Of a DNA stretch of 39,098 bases, positions 8,638 to 16,283 are shown in pieces. The notes beneath the pieces were generated by a model. It made no database searches, was not told the origin of the DNA, and saw nothing but the letters and a program-made list of their open reading frames with translations. The translations under genes and the position numbers were made by a program. Source of the DNA: Deltaproteobacteria bacterium (GTDB taxonomy: Bacteria; Myxococcota_A; Polyangia; Polyangiales; JADJMO01); the NCBI GenBank assembly GCA_016182965.1, contig JACPFM010000084.1, positions 28,046 to 67,143 on the forward strand, written 5' to 3'. Within the stretch, counting starts at the first letter, position 1. Each line of letters opens with the position of its first letter.

Positions 8638-8673
8638 GAGGGGGTGCCGAACCGGCCCCCCTCGAGCGCTTTT
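8638..8673 (+). terminator. Rho-independent terminator after the tRNA pair
   Basis: GAGGGGG (8638-8644) pairs with CCCCCTC (8657-8663), with a further CCG/CGG inner stem around an AAC loop. TTTT follows at 8670-8673. It starts 14 nt after the tRNA-Lys CCA, the expected place for the end of the tRNA transcript. Confidence 0.6.
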
Positions 8674-8757
8674 GTCGCCCCTTCGCCCGTTGCGGGGCCA
8701 CTGGAATCCAGCCGGGCCGTTTCTGGACGGAGCGGCGTCGGATCGCCTTGGATCAAT

Positions 8758-8780
8758 CCTACATGTCGGCTACATGTAGG
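8758..8780. promoter_or_regulatory. Perfect 9-bp palindrome upstream of the 8804 gene
   Basis: CCTACATGT (8758-8766) and ACATGTAGG (8772-8780) are perfect reverse complements around CGGCT. Each arm contains the self-complementary ACATGT. The site ends 5 bp before a possible GTG start (8786) and 23 bp before the ATG start (8804), typical for an operator of a TetR-like dimer. No regulator gene is adjacent. Confidence 0.5.
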
Positions 8781-8803
8781 CCGCCGTGCAGAGCTCGTCG
8801 CCG

Positions 8804-9472
8804 ATGTCGCCTATCGCAGCCGCGGACCAGAGCGGTCCGTCGTCGACCTGGTCGTCGCCGCGTTCGTCGGGCGTTCTGCCCGTCCGATCCGAAACGCCCT
8901 TCTCCGACACGCCCTTCTCCGACGCGCCCTTCGGCGACACTACCGAGGACGAGCTCACCATTCGCCGCAACTTCGCGCCGAAGGCTCCGCCGCGCGTCGA
9001 GGTCGAGCTCTCCGACGCCGACGCGACCTGGAAATGGACGAGGCCGGCGGCCGACGCGCAGGGGCGCTTCACCGGGCTCGCGCTGCCGATCCTCGACGAC
9101 GACGTCGCGGTGACCTTCGAGCCGAGCGAGGTCGAGAGCACGCAGGAGCGTCAGTCGCCGTTCGCGCTGGCCGCGCAGGCGCGGGCATCGGCCGCGGCGA
9201 TCCCCCTCGCCCGTCGTCGCGCGCGCAAGCCGCGCCCGCTGCTGATCGTCGAATCGACCGCGGAGCTCCTCGCGCTCGCGGCGCCGCAGCGCAACTATCG
9301 GTTCGCGGTCGGCCTCGTGCTCGCGATGGTGCTCACGGCCGCTGCGTCCGCGTGGCTCGTGCGCACCTTCTCGCCGCGCGTCACCGTGACGTTGATGGGC
9401 GCGGCGATACCCGCCGCGACGAGCGGCGCGGCGATCGGCGCGGCGCTGCCCGCCGCGACGACCGCGCCCTGA
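8804..9472 (+). CDS. Single-pass membrane protein of unknown function
   Basis: I do not recognise a family. The 222-residue protein has a Ser/Pro-rich N-terminus with short repeats (TPFSDTPFSDAPFGD, around residues 32-46), an acidic middle with ELSDADATWKWTRP, a basic stretch (ARRRARKPRP), then one hydrophobic segment (about 167-186, FAVGLVLAMVLTAAASAWLV) and a short Ala/Thr-rich tail. By charge, the large N-terminal part is probably cytoplasmic and the tail outside. The codon pattern is the normal GC-rich one and the frame is long, so coding is likely. The start could also be GTG 8786. A perfect palindrome lies directly upstream. It converges on the lipoprotein ending at 9487, 14 bp away. 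Confidence 0.7.
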   Translation: MSPIAAADQSGPSSTWSSPRSSGVLPVRSETPFSDTPFSDAPFGDTTEDELTIRRNFAPKAPPRVEVELSDADATWKWTRPAADAQGRFTGLALPILDDDVAVTFEPSEVESTQERQSPFALAAQARASAAAIPLARRRARKPRPLLIVESTAELLALAAPQRNYRFAVGLVLAMVLTAAASAWLVRTFSPRVTVTLMGAAIPAATSGAAIGAALPAATTAP

Positions 9473-9486
9473 TCTCGCCCCGATCG

Positions 9487-9993
9487 CTACTGCGCGAGGT
9501 GGGTGCAGAGCAGGATGCCCGCCGAGGTGCAGCCGCAGCTGCGCGTGCCCGCGACCGTGCAGCGCACGCCCTCGGCGCACGGCGCGCCCTCGGTGCAGCT
9601 CGAGCCGGTGAGCGGCAGGGCCTCCTTCGGCAGCACGTTGCGGCGGTGGTCGTCGCGCATCAGCAGGCAGGTCCACCGGCGATCAGCGCCGCACACGCAG
9701 CCGGAGGCGACGCCTCCGGCCGGATCGCTCCGGTAGCCGCACCAGCCGACGTCGACCGAGCAGCTCGCGCCGTCGACCGGCATCGAGCGCGGGCACTCAC
9801 CGGGGGCGCCGTGATCGACGACCGGCTCCTCGCGCGGGGTCGGCGCCCCGTCGCGCAACTCGAGGCCTTGCGGGCCCGCGTCGCGCGTCGGCGACGGAGT
9901 GGCGCCGAGGTCCTGCACGTTCGCGCACGCGACGAGCGGGAGCCCCCCGAGGGCTTTGACGAGCGCGAGGGTCACGCGGCGCCGCGCGGTCAT
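9487..9993 (-). CDS. VQDLG lipoprotein B, last gene of the sigma-factor operon
   Basis: A 168-residue lipoprotein: basic n-region MTARRR, hydrophobic core and lipobox LVAC with Cys23. Directly after the Cys comes NVQDLG, nearly the same as STVQDLG in the lipoprotein encoded just upstream, so the two are probably tandem paralogues. The mature part has about 12 cysteines in pairs (e.g. CVCGADRRWTC, CGCTSAGILLC), suggesting a small disulphide-bonded periplasmic or surface domain. The start ATG 9993 overlaps the TGA of the upstream gene by four bases (ATGA), so translation is likely coupled. Function unknown; context suggests an output or sensory part of the sigma-factor operon. Confidence 0.82.
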   Translation of the reverse strand: MTARRRVTLALVKALGGLPLVACANVQDLGATPSPTRDAGPQGLELRDGAPTPREEPVVDHGAPGECPRSMPVDGASCSVDVGWCGYRSDPAGGVASGCVCGADRRWTCLLMRDDHRRNVLPKEALPLTGSSCTEGAPCAEGVRCTVAGTRSCGCTSAGILLCTHLAQ

Positions 9994-10556
9994 CGCGTGC
10001 ACCTCGCGCGCCCGCCGGCGCAGCGGCAGGAGATCGTGCCGACACACTCGCCCTCGAGACATCGACGCTCGATGACCAGGGAATCGACGCACGGATCGCC
10101 CTCGCGCACCGGCTGTTCGAGCGTGCGGATGGTGATGCCTTGCAGGCACCGCCACAGCAGGTTGCTCGTGCACATGCAGAAGGTGGTCGTCTTCTCGGGC
10201 GCGGTGACCGGCGTGTAGTCCGGCGGGGGCGGCGGCGCGCCGTGATAGGTGCACGGGGCGGTGTTGCGCGGCGGGCACGGATCGCCCTCGATCGGCCGCG
10301 TGAGCGGGCACGCGATGTCGCGGCCGAGCACCGAGTCGTTCCACCCGCCGCCGAGCCCCTCCGCGACCGCCGGCGCCGCGGCCGGCTCGGTGACCGGCTC
10401 GTCGGGCGCCCGACCGAGGTCCTGCACCGTGCTCGAGCACGCGGAGGCGAGCAGGGCCACCGACACGACGACGGACGCGACGACGGACGCGACGACCGAC
10501 ATGATGATCGTGTCGCGTACGCGTGACGGCGTTCTGCTCGTGTTCGGGGTGGTCAC
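9990..10556 (-). CDS. VQDLG lipoprotein A of the sigma-factor operon
   Basis: A 188-residue lipoprotein with a long hydrophobic signal (SVVASVVASVVVSVALL) and lipobox ASAC (Cys40 from the GTG start). STVQDLG follows the Cys, shared with the next gene. The mature domain has repeated Cys-containing motifs (DIACPLTRPIEGDPCPP, then FCMCTSNLLWRC and a second EGDPCVDS...C...C), hinting at an internal duplication of a Cys-rich unit around GDPC. The chosen GTG start overlaps the stop of the upstream gene (GTGA); ATG 10502 is an alternative that leaves a signal peptide with no basic n-region. No function is recognised. Confidence 0.8.
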   Translation of the reverse strand: MTTPNTSRTPSRVRDTIIMSVVASVVASVVVSVALLASACSSTVQDLGRAPDEPVTEPAAAPAVAEGLGGGWNDSVLGRDIACPLTRPIEGDPCPPRNTAPCTYHGAPPPPPDYTPVTAPEKTTTFCMCTSNLLWRCLQGITIRTLEQPVREGDPCVDSLVIERRCLEGECVGTISCRCAGGRARCTR

Positions 10557-11230
10557 TTCGAGGTCGCCAGGGCCTGGTTCACGATCGATTGGTAGAAGCT
10601 GCTGGGGAAGCGTTTCCGGAAGCGGGCGGCGCGCGCCTCCGCATCGTCGCGCCGGCCCGCGCGCACGAGCGCTTGCACGGCCAGTGCCTCGCGCGCGTCG
10701 GCCTGCTGGCCGTTGGGGAACCGCTTCTCGTGGGCGGCCACCGAAGCGAGCGCCGCGGTGGTGTCGCCGCGGCCGAGCGCGGAGTGGATCTGCTGGATGG
10801 CCACGTCCTCGTCGGCGGTCGACGGCGGCTTCGCGCTCGCCGTTGGCGGCGCTGCCAACGCGGTTGACGGCGGGGCCGCGGGCGCGGAGACCACCACCGT
10901 CACCGGGACGGGCACCTCGATGCGGCGCTCGACGGTGACCGTCCGCTCCACGGGCGCCGGGCGGAGCGACCAGGTGACCGCCGCGCCGAGCGCGCCCCCG
11001 AGCAGGAACGTGGAGAGCGCCATCAGCAGCGGCTTGCTTGCGGCGGCGGCATGCGACGCGCTTCCCCCAGCGGCGGCGGCCCCTGCGCCGGCGCCGGCCG
11101 CCGCCCCGGCCGCGACGGCCGCCGAGACGCGCGCGAGCAGCCGCGCCTGGAGTTCGGCCTCGACCGGAGGACGCGCGCGCTCGGCGTCGAGCAGCCGGAC
11201 GAGATCGCGATCGAGCCCGGGGTCGCTCAT
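10553..11230 (-). CDS. Membrane protein with C-terminal TPR-like domain, probable anti-sigma-like partner
   Basis: A 225-residue protein. Residues 1-40 are helical and charged (MSDPGLDRDLVRLL...), then an Ala/Gly linker, one transmembrane helix (about 66-87), a Pro/Ala-rich periplasmic linker with VPVPVTVVV, and a C-terminal helical repeat region (about 140-217) with TPR-like spacing (ALGRGDTTAAL...AHEKRFPNGQQADARE...ALVRAGRRDDAEARAARF). This architecture is common behind ECF sigma genes in myxobacteria, where the N-terminus may hold the sigma factor at the membrane. The start ATG 11230 overlaps the sigma stop by four bases. It resembles the protein at 37754-38515, which also begins MSD.GLDR, supporting paralogous modules. 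No zinc-binding HxxxCxxC anti-sigma motif is visible, so the anti-sigma role is inference. Confidence 0.82.
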   Translation of the reverse strand: MSDPGLDRDLVRLLDAERARPPVEAELQARLLARVSAAVAAGAAAGAGAGAAAAGGSASHAAAASKPLLMALSTFLLGGALGAAVTWSLRPAPVERTVTVERRIEVPVPVTVVVSAPAAPPSTALAAPPTASAKPPSTADEDVAIQQIHSALGRGDTTAALASVAAHEKRFPNGQQADAREALAVQALVRAGRRDDAEARAARFRKRFPSSFYQSIVNQALATSK

Positions 11231-11871
11231 GGCATCTCCCTGTTGCGGCGCGCGCGGGCGTCGCTCTCGCTGCGGAGCCGCAGGCGCTTGACCTGCACGG
11301 CGAACTGCTCGCGCGCGAGGCGGAGGCGCGAGTACGCGGTGTTCAGCGGGATCGAGAGCGCCTCGGCGACCGCGGGGATGGGCGCGCCGTCGATCTCGTG
11401 CATCACGAACACCGCGCGTTTGTCGAGGTCGAGCGCGTCGAGCGCGTCGAGCACCAGGCGCCGCGAACGCTCGGCGTCGATGCGCTCTTCGACGCCGGGC
11501 GCGACGTCGATCGGCTCGAGTTCGTCATCGGTCTGGTCGCGGATCTGCTCGCGGCGGTGGCGGGCGAGCCGCCGGTAGTCCGAGGCGAAGCGGTAGGCGA
11601 ACGCGAAGATCCAGGGCTTGAGCGGGCGCGCCGGATCGTAGTCGTCGAGCCGCTTGTGGATCGCGAGGAAGACCTCGTGCGCGACGTCCTCGAGGTCGCG
11701 CTCCTGCACGCCGAGCCGTCGCAGGCTATGGAAGACATAGGAGCACTCGGCCCGGAACAGCGTCTGGAAGTCGAGAGGCGCGCCGCGACGCACGATGGCG
11801 CCTCGGTCGTCGGCCTCGGGCGTGGACAGGTCCACACCGGGGGCTTGGGCGGACGCGGAGCGGTCCGTCAT
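11227..11871 (-). CDS. ECF-type RNA polymerase sigma factor
   Basis: This 214-residue protein has sigma region 2 at about 35-102 (DFQTLFRAECSYVFHSLRRLG, then DLEDVAHEVFLAIHKRL and the PWIFAFAYRFASDYRR segment) and region 4 at about 137-190 (LDALDALDLDKRAVFVMHE...PIPAVAEALSIPLNTAYSRLRLAREQF), with nothing between but a short acidic linker. That is the minimal sigma2-sigma4 plan of ECF factors, which redirect RNA polymerase to a small regulon. Start ATG 11871 overlaps the stop of the upstream secreted-protein gene (ATGA) and its own stop overlaps the next gene, so it is the second gene of a fully coupled five-gene operon. The usual regulation would be release from the downstream membrane partner. 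Confidence 0.94.
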   Translation of the reverse strand: MTDRSASAQAPGVDLSTPEADDRGAIVRRGAPLDFQTLFRAECSYVFHSLRRLGVQERDLEDVAHEVFLAIHKRLDDYDPARPLKPWIFAFAYRFASDYRRLARHRREQIRDQTDDELEPIDVAPGVEERIDAERSRRLVLDALDALDLDKRAVFVMHEIDGAPIPAVAEALSIPLNTAYSRLRLAREQFAVQVKRLRLRSESDARARRNREMP

Positions 11872-12887
11872 CGGAAATGACCGACCAGGGCGACCGCCCC
11901 GAGGAAGGTCAGCGGCGGCGTCGTCCACGCGTCGGCGCCCTGCACGCGCAGAGTCGTTCGCGTGAGGACGGCCAGCGCGTCGGCGTACGCCCGGAGCGCG
12001 AGCGGCCCGACGATCGTCGCCTCGATGCCCAGCCGGGCGCCGACCGCGCCCCAAGGCGAGCGATCGCTCCGCGCCTCGGACACGCCGGCGCCCGCGCCGC
12101 GCAGCGCGCCATAGGACACGATCGCACAGCCGAGGAGCAGCTCGTGGTGCAGGCACGGCACGAACGAGCCGGCGAGGATCGACGCGGACACCTCGCCGCC
12201 GGCCGGCCCGGGCCTCGAGGTCTCGGCGTCGACGCGCCCCTCGATCGAGAACGACAGCTTCGACGTGCGGAGACCGACCGCGGCGGTGAGCCCACCGGTC
12301 ATCTGCGGTCCCTCGCCGAAGGCGACGAACCCGCCGAGCGCTGCGGTCGCGAACGTGGCCGGCAGCGGCGCGCTCGAGGCGACGGGCGCGATCGCCGGTG
12401 ACGGCTCCGGGGGCGCGGTGACGGAGACCGACGGCGCGACCGACGCGACGCTCGACGACTCGGAGGCGTCGGGCGGGGAGGCAGAGGGCTTGCCCCCGGC
12501 GCCGCCCAGCGGATCGATCGCGATCGCGACCGCCAGCGCCGTCGAGCCGGCGAGCTCCGCGCACTCCGCGCCGCTGAGCGCGCGCGCGCCGGCGGGCTTG
12601 CCGGCGGCGTCGCGTAGCTCGAGCTTCGCGCGCAGCGCCCCGCCCTCGCGCACGAAGGTGACCACCACGGTCCGCTCGCCGTCGTCGCGGAACGGATCGT
12701 AGCCGAGGCGCGCGGCGACCAACGCGCGGAAGCCCGTCTCGTCGGGGCACGCGGCGGCGCCGGCCTTGCGCGCGTAGACGAGCTTCGCGCCCGGACGATC
12801 GGCGGCCCCACCCATGGAGGCGAGGGAGGCGACGGCGCCGGCGGCGACGAGCGCGACGGTGAAGGTGAGGCGAACGGGGGAGCGCAC
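11868..12887 (-). CDS. Secreted protein with CPDE-type N-terminal domain, first gene of the sigma-factor operon
   Basis: The 339-residue product starts at GTG 12887 with a signal peptide (residues 1 to about 28). A small alpha/beta domain follows (ACPDETGFRALVAARLGYDPF, then GERTVVVTFVREGGALRAKLELRDAAGK and ELAGSTALAVAIAIDPLGG), a pattern seen in many uncharacterised myxobacterial exported proteins. A Ser/Pro/Ala-rich linker (about 135-175) leads to a C-terminal beta-rich region with alternating hydrophobic residues and a final aromatic/basic residue pair (GHFR), suggesting an outer-membrane or periplasmic beta domain. It is divergent from the M20 peptidase with only 46 bp between the starts, so the operon promoter must lie there or inside the neighbour. 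Function unknown. Confidence 0.8.
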   Translation of the reverse strand: MRSPVRLTFTVALVAAGAVASLASMGGAADRPGAKLVYARKAGAAACPDETGFRALVAARLGYDPFRDDGERTVVVTFVREGGALRAKLELRDAAGKPAGARALSGAECAELAGSTALAVAIAIDPLGGAGGKPSASPPDASESSSVASVAPSVSVTAPPEPSPAIAPVASSAPLPATFATAALGGFVAFGEGPQMTGGLTAAVGLRTSKLSFSIEGRVDAETSRPGPAGGEVSASILAGSFVPCLHHELLLGCAIVSYGALRGAGAGVSEARSDRSPWGAVGARLGIEATIVGPLALRAYADALAVLTRTTLRVQGADAWTTPPLTFLGAVALVGHFR

Positions 12888-12933
12888 GAGGATCGGGACT
12901 GACGTCCGTCGTCGATCAAGATACGGGACGGAG

Positions 12934-14025
12934 GTGGTCGACGTCCCTCCCGATCAACCGCCCTTCGGCGCCGACGTGGTCGAGCTCACGAAGTGGCTGT
13001 GCACCGTCCCCTCGCCCATCGGCGAGGAGGCGCGCCTCTGCGACGACGTGCTCGCGCGATCGCGCAGCTGGCCGCTCGCCGGCGAGCCGTTCCGCCTGAC
13101 CAACTCGATCGCGGTGCCGCTCTCGCGCGGGACGGGCGGTCCGCACATCGTGCTCGCCGGCCACCTCGACACCGTGCGCACCCAGCACGACGGTCCCACG
13201 CGCATCGAGGGCGATCGGCTGTACGGCGCGGGCTCCGCCGACATGAAGAGCGGGCTCGCGTTGATGATCGCCGCGGCCGAGGATCGCGCGCTCTCGCCGA
13301 AGGCCGATCTCACGCTCGTCTTCTACTCCCGCGAGGAGGGGCCGTTCGCCGAGAACGAGCTCGGCCCGCTGCTCGACGCGCGCCCGGAGCTCTCGCGCGC
13401 CGATCTGGCCATCTGCCTCGAGCCTTCGTACAGCAAGCTGCAGCTCGGGTGCGTGGGCTCCATCCACGCGAAGATCACCCGCCGCGGTCGCACCGCGCAC
13501 TCCGCGCGGCCCTGGGAGGGCTCGAACGCCATCCACGAGACGTGGCCGCTCCTGCGCGATCTCGCCGAGCGCGCGCCGGTCGAGAGGACGATCGACGGCA
13601 TGCGCTACCGCTCGGTGATGAGCGCGACGCTCGCCCACGGAGGGCGCGGTCGCAACGTCATCCCCGACGCGTTCGAGCTCAACGTGAACTTCCGCTTCCT
13701 GCCGGGCACCTCGCTCGACGACGCCGAGGCGGAGCTCCGGGCCTTCGTCGGCGACCGCGCCGACGTCGAGCTGGTCGATCGCTCACCGAGCGCGCCGCCG
13801 TACCGATCGCACCCGCTCGTCGAGAAGCTGGTCGCGGCGGGCGTGAAGGGCATCGAGCCGAAGCAGGCGTGGACCGACGTCGCGCGCTTCGCGCAGCTCG
13901 GGGTGCCCGCGGTCAACTGGGGCCCCGGCGATCAGGGCGAGGCGCACCAGCGCAACGAGAGCACCTCCGTCGCCGGGCTGCGCGAGGGCTGGACGATCCT
14001 CCGCGCGTTCCTCGCCGGTTTGTGA
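12934..14025 (+). CDS. dapE: M20 family metallopeptidase, probably succinyl-diaminopimelate desuccinylase
   Basis: The 363-residue protein shows the di-zinc M20 fold: GHLDTV (H77, D79), GAGSADMKSGLALM with the bridging Asp103, the catalytic/metal pair REEGP (E134, E135), and a C-terminal EAHQRNE histidine. The segment VGSIHAKITRRGRTAHSARPWEGSNAI marks the dimerisation domain of DapE-like enzymes. DapE makes LL-diaminopimelate and succinate in the lysine/peptidoglycan pathway, in the cytoplasm. Start GTG 12934 follows GGGACGGAG closely; GTG 12976 is an alternative, and no ATG fits. Other M20 desuccinylases or carboxypeptidases cannot be ruled out because no other lysine gene is adjacent. Confidence 0.86.
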   Translation: MVDVPPDQPPFGADVVELTKWLCTVPSPIGEEARLCDDVLARSRSWPLAGEPFRLTNSIAVPLSRGTGGPHIVLAGHLDTVRTQHDGPTRIEGDRLYGAGSADMKSGLALMIAAAEDRALSPKADLTLVFYSREEGPFAENELGPLLDARPELSRADLAICLEPSYSKLQLGCVGSIHAKITRRGRTAHSARPWEGSNAIHETWPLLRDLAERAPVERTIDGMRYRSVMSATLAHGGRGRNVIPDAFELNVNFRFLPGTSLDDAEAELRAFVGDRADVELVDRSPSAPPYRSHPLVEKLVAAGVKGIEPKQAWTDVARFAQLGVPAVNWGPGDQGEAHQRNESTSVAGLREGWTILRAFLAGL

Positions 14026-14075
14026 CTGGATGACCGCCCTGACGGCGGGAAGCGACTCGCCGCTTCGGCTTCGTG

Positions 14076-14150
14076 GGTCGAAGGTCGAAGGTCAAAGGTC
14101 GAATCGAGAACCATCTCTCCGTCTCGTCCTTCGACCTACGACCTTCGACC
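14076..14150. repeat. Heptamer tandem repeats arranged as inverted arms (element 2)
   Basis: Three GGTCGAA copies and one GGTCAAA (14076-14103) face TTCGACC, TACGACC, TTCGACC (14130-14150), with 26 bp between. The arms can pair over about 21 bp. It lies between the convergent ends of the dapE-like gene and the small HTH gene, where a two-way terminator would be useful. The same heptamer recurs at 37022-37089. Confidence 0.75.
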
Positions 14151-14201
14151 GGGTCTGCAACGGCCGACCGAGCGTCTGGGGCAGCCATCGCAGCCACCCG
14201 A

Positions 14202-14441
14202 TCACGGGCGGTCGCTGCCGGACGATTCGTCGTCGGGGCCGGTGACGAGTCGCCGGCGCAGGCCCGAGATCTTGCGCTTCTCGAGGCCGAGGCGCATCGG
14301 CGGAACGGCGCGCAGCAGCTCGATCAACTCGCGCGCGCCGATCCCGAGGGCGTTGGCCGCCGTACTGACCGAGCCGCCCGCCGCGCGCACCGCCCTCCAA
14401 GCGGTGGTCGAATCGAGCCCGACTCGGCGACGCGTCGTCAT
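14202..14441 (-). CDS. Small helix-turn-helix protein
   Basis: A 79-residue basic protein starting at ATG 14441. Residues about 10-45 read as a Fis-like helix-turn-helix (AWRAVRAAGGSVSTAANALGIGARELIELL), followed by a basic tail (LEKRKISGLRRRLV). This suggests a DNA-binding protein, though no close family is recognised. No clear ribosome binding site is seen, and an upstream in-frame ATG at 14513 is possible. It is divergent from ruvB and converges on the dapE-like gene with heptamer element 2 between them. Confidence 0.55.
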   Translation of the reverse strand: MTTRRRVGLDSTTAWRAVRAAGGSVSTAANALGIGARELIELLRAVPPMRLGLEKRKISGLRRRLVTGPDDESSGSDRP

Positions 14442-14574
14442 CGTGCGGGCATGTCCGTGCACGTGCCAAGCCACGGCGGAGCGCCCGCGTGCCGTGCAGC
14501 GCTGCGGCGTCATTGTGCATCCGGTGATCGACCGCCTCGCTCGCGCCGACGCATTGGTCTAGGGTGGACCGGCG

Positions 14575-15663
14575 ATGGCGAGCCGGAAGAAGCCCCGCCC
14601 CGAGACCGACGACGCGCCGCCGCACGCCTCCAGCGAGGCGCTCGACCCGCGCGCGCTGGGTGAAGAAGAGCGGTTCGATCGCGCGCTGCGCCCCACGTCG
14701 CTCTCGGAGTACGTCGGGCAGCGCTCGCACATCGACAACCTGAGGGTGTTCGTCGAGGCCGCGCGGCAGCGCGGCGAGCCGATGGACCACGTGCTGCTCT
14801 GCGGGCCGCCCGGACTCGGCAAGACGACGCTCGCGCACATCCTCGCCAAGGAGATGGGCGTCCAACTGCACGCCACGAGCGGTCCGGCGATCGAGCACAA
14901 GGGCACGCTGGCCGCGCTGGTGACTCGGCTCGGGCCCAACGACGTGCTGTTCATCGACGAGATCCACCGCCTCAGCGCGGTCGTCGAGGAGAACCTCTAT
15001 CCGGCGATGGAGGATTTCCGCATCGACGTGGTCACCGGCGAGGGCGCCTACGCGTCGAGCATCTCGCTGCCGCTGCGCCCTTTCACCGCCGTCGGCGCGA
15101 CGACGCGGACGGGTCTGCTCACCGGGCCGTTGCTCTCGCGCTTCGGTCACGTGGTGCGCCTCGACTTCTACGCCGTCGACGAGCTCGCCGCGATCGTGCA
15201 CCGCTCGGCGAAGATCCTCGGCGTGCCGGTCGACGAGGCCGGCGCCCGCGCCGTCGCCTCGCGCGCGCGCGGCACGCCGCGCATCGCCAACCGGCTGCTG
15301 CGCAACGTGCGCGACTTCGCGCAGGTGCTCGGCCGCGGTGTGGTCGACGAGGCGATCGCCGTGTCCACGTGCGAGCGCCTCGGCATCGATTCGCTGGGCC
15401 TCGATCCCATGGATCGGCGCCTGCTGCGCACGATCGTCGAGGTGTACGAGGGCGGTCCGGTCGGCGTCGAGGCCCTCGCCGCGACGCTCGCCGAGCCGCG
15501 CGACACCATCGAGGACGTCTACGAGCCCTACCTGTTGCAGAGCGGGCTGCTGTCGCGCACGCCGCGCGGGCGCACGGTCACCCGCAAGGGCTACGAGCAC
15601 CTCGGCGTCGCGCCGCCCAAGCGCCCCAACGGCGGCGGCGAGCAGGGCACCCTGCCGCTCTGA
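14575..15663 (+). CDS. ruvB: Holliday junction branch migration DNA helicase RuvB
   Basis: The 362-residue protein has every RuvB hallmark: Walker A GPPGLGKTT (77-85), Walker B with DEIH (128-131), the sensor segment TTRTGLLTGPLLSRFG, the arginine-finger region ARGTPRIANRLLRNVRD, and the C-terminal winged helix ending in RTPRGRTVTRKGYEHLG. RuvB hexamers drive branch migration of Holliday junctions together with RuvA, before RuvC cuts. The N-terminal extension of about 30 residues is slightly long. ruvA and ruvC are not adjacent, unlike in many bacteria. Start ATG 14575; the HTH gene diverges upstream. Confidence 0.97.
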   Translation: MASRKKPRPETDDAPPHASSEALDPRALGEEERFDRALRPTSLSEYVGQRSHIDNLRVFVEAARQRGEPMDHVLLCGPPGLGKTTLAHILAKEMGVQLHATSGPAIEHKGTLAALVTRLGPNDVLFIDEIHRLSAVVEENLYPAMEDFRIDVVTGEGAYASSISLPLRPFTAVGATTRTGLLTGPLLSRFGHVVRLDFYAVDELAAIVHRSAKILGVPVDEAGARAVASRARGTPRIANRLLRNVRDFAQVLGRGVVDEAIAVSTCERLGIDSLGLDPMDRRLLRTIVEVYEGGPVGVEALAATLAEPRDTIEDVYEPYLLQSGLLSRTPRGRTVTRKGYEHLGVAPPKRPNGGGEQGTLPL

Positions 15664-15678
15664 CGGCGGCCGACGCGC

Positions 15679-16050
15679 TCACGCGCCCGAGAGCGCCTTC
15701 TTGACGGTGCCCACGAGGCTCGCGACGTCGAACGGCTTCGAGATCGCGTGACGGACTCCGGACGAGCGCGCGTCCCAATCCATGAAGTCGGGATCGGCCG
15801 AGCACGCGACGAGCGGCGGCGGCTTCGGGCACACCTTCCACACCTCGGCCACGAACTCGTCCCCGCGCATCTCGGGCATCCAGAAGTCGAAGAGGATCAC
15901 GTCGGGCCGCTCGTGCTTCAGGACGTCGACGCCATCCTTGCCGCTCGGCGCGGGCGTGACCCGATAGCCAGCTTGCTCGAGCGCGCGCTGCGCGACGCTC
16001 AGCATGTCGGGGTCGTCGTCGACGACGAGCACATGAGGCTGGGTGGCCAT
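15679..16050 (-). CDS. Single-domain response regulator (receiver only)
   Basis: The 123-residue protein is a lone CheY-like receiver: acidic pocket D11-D12-D13, phospho-acceptor D55 (VILFDFWMPEM), S84 in the Thr/Ser position and the conserved K105 (ISKPF). There is no output domain, so it would signal by protein contact or act as a phosphate shuttle. Start ATG 16050 has GGAG six bases upstream; longer in-frame starts add only low-complexity residues. It is 16 bp downstream (convergent) of ruvB and 233 bp from the HK-like gene on the same strand; the gap holds no clear gene. A functional link to the HTH-receiver pair is possible but only inferred. Confidence 0.92.
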   Translation of the reverse strand: MATQPHVLVVDDDPDMLSVAQRALEQAGYRVTPAPSGKDGVDVLKHERPDVILFDFWMPEMRGDEFVAEVWKVCPKPPPLVACSADPDFMDWDARSSGVRHAISKPFDVASLVGTVKKALSGA

Positions 16051-16283
16051 CTGGGGCTCCGGGGAACGGTTCGGGTTCAGCATCTCTTCTTTCGAGTCAC
16101 GACCTCTGCGGGTTGCAGCGACGTCCCTCGAGCGACGAGACGTCGACGGAGCGCTCCGACCCGACATCAAGCAACGGTGGTGCCGTCGCTGTTTGCCCCC
16201 CGAGCGACCGCGGCCCGAGCCGGTGATCGCGGCGACGCGGCGCAGCGCACGCGCGCCCGCCGTTCACCTCGGGAACATCTTGC

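Noticed and set aside
11872..12750. Upstream extension of the sigma factor frame
   Set aside because: It overlaps the secreted-protein gene in another frame and is Arg-rich; the sigma domain begins after ATG 11871, which overlaps the upstream stop.
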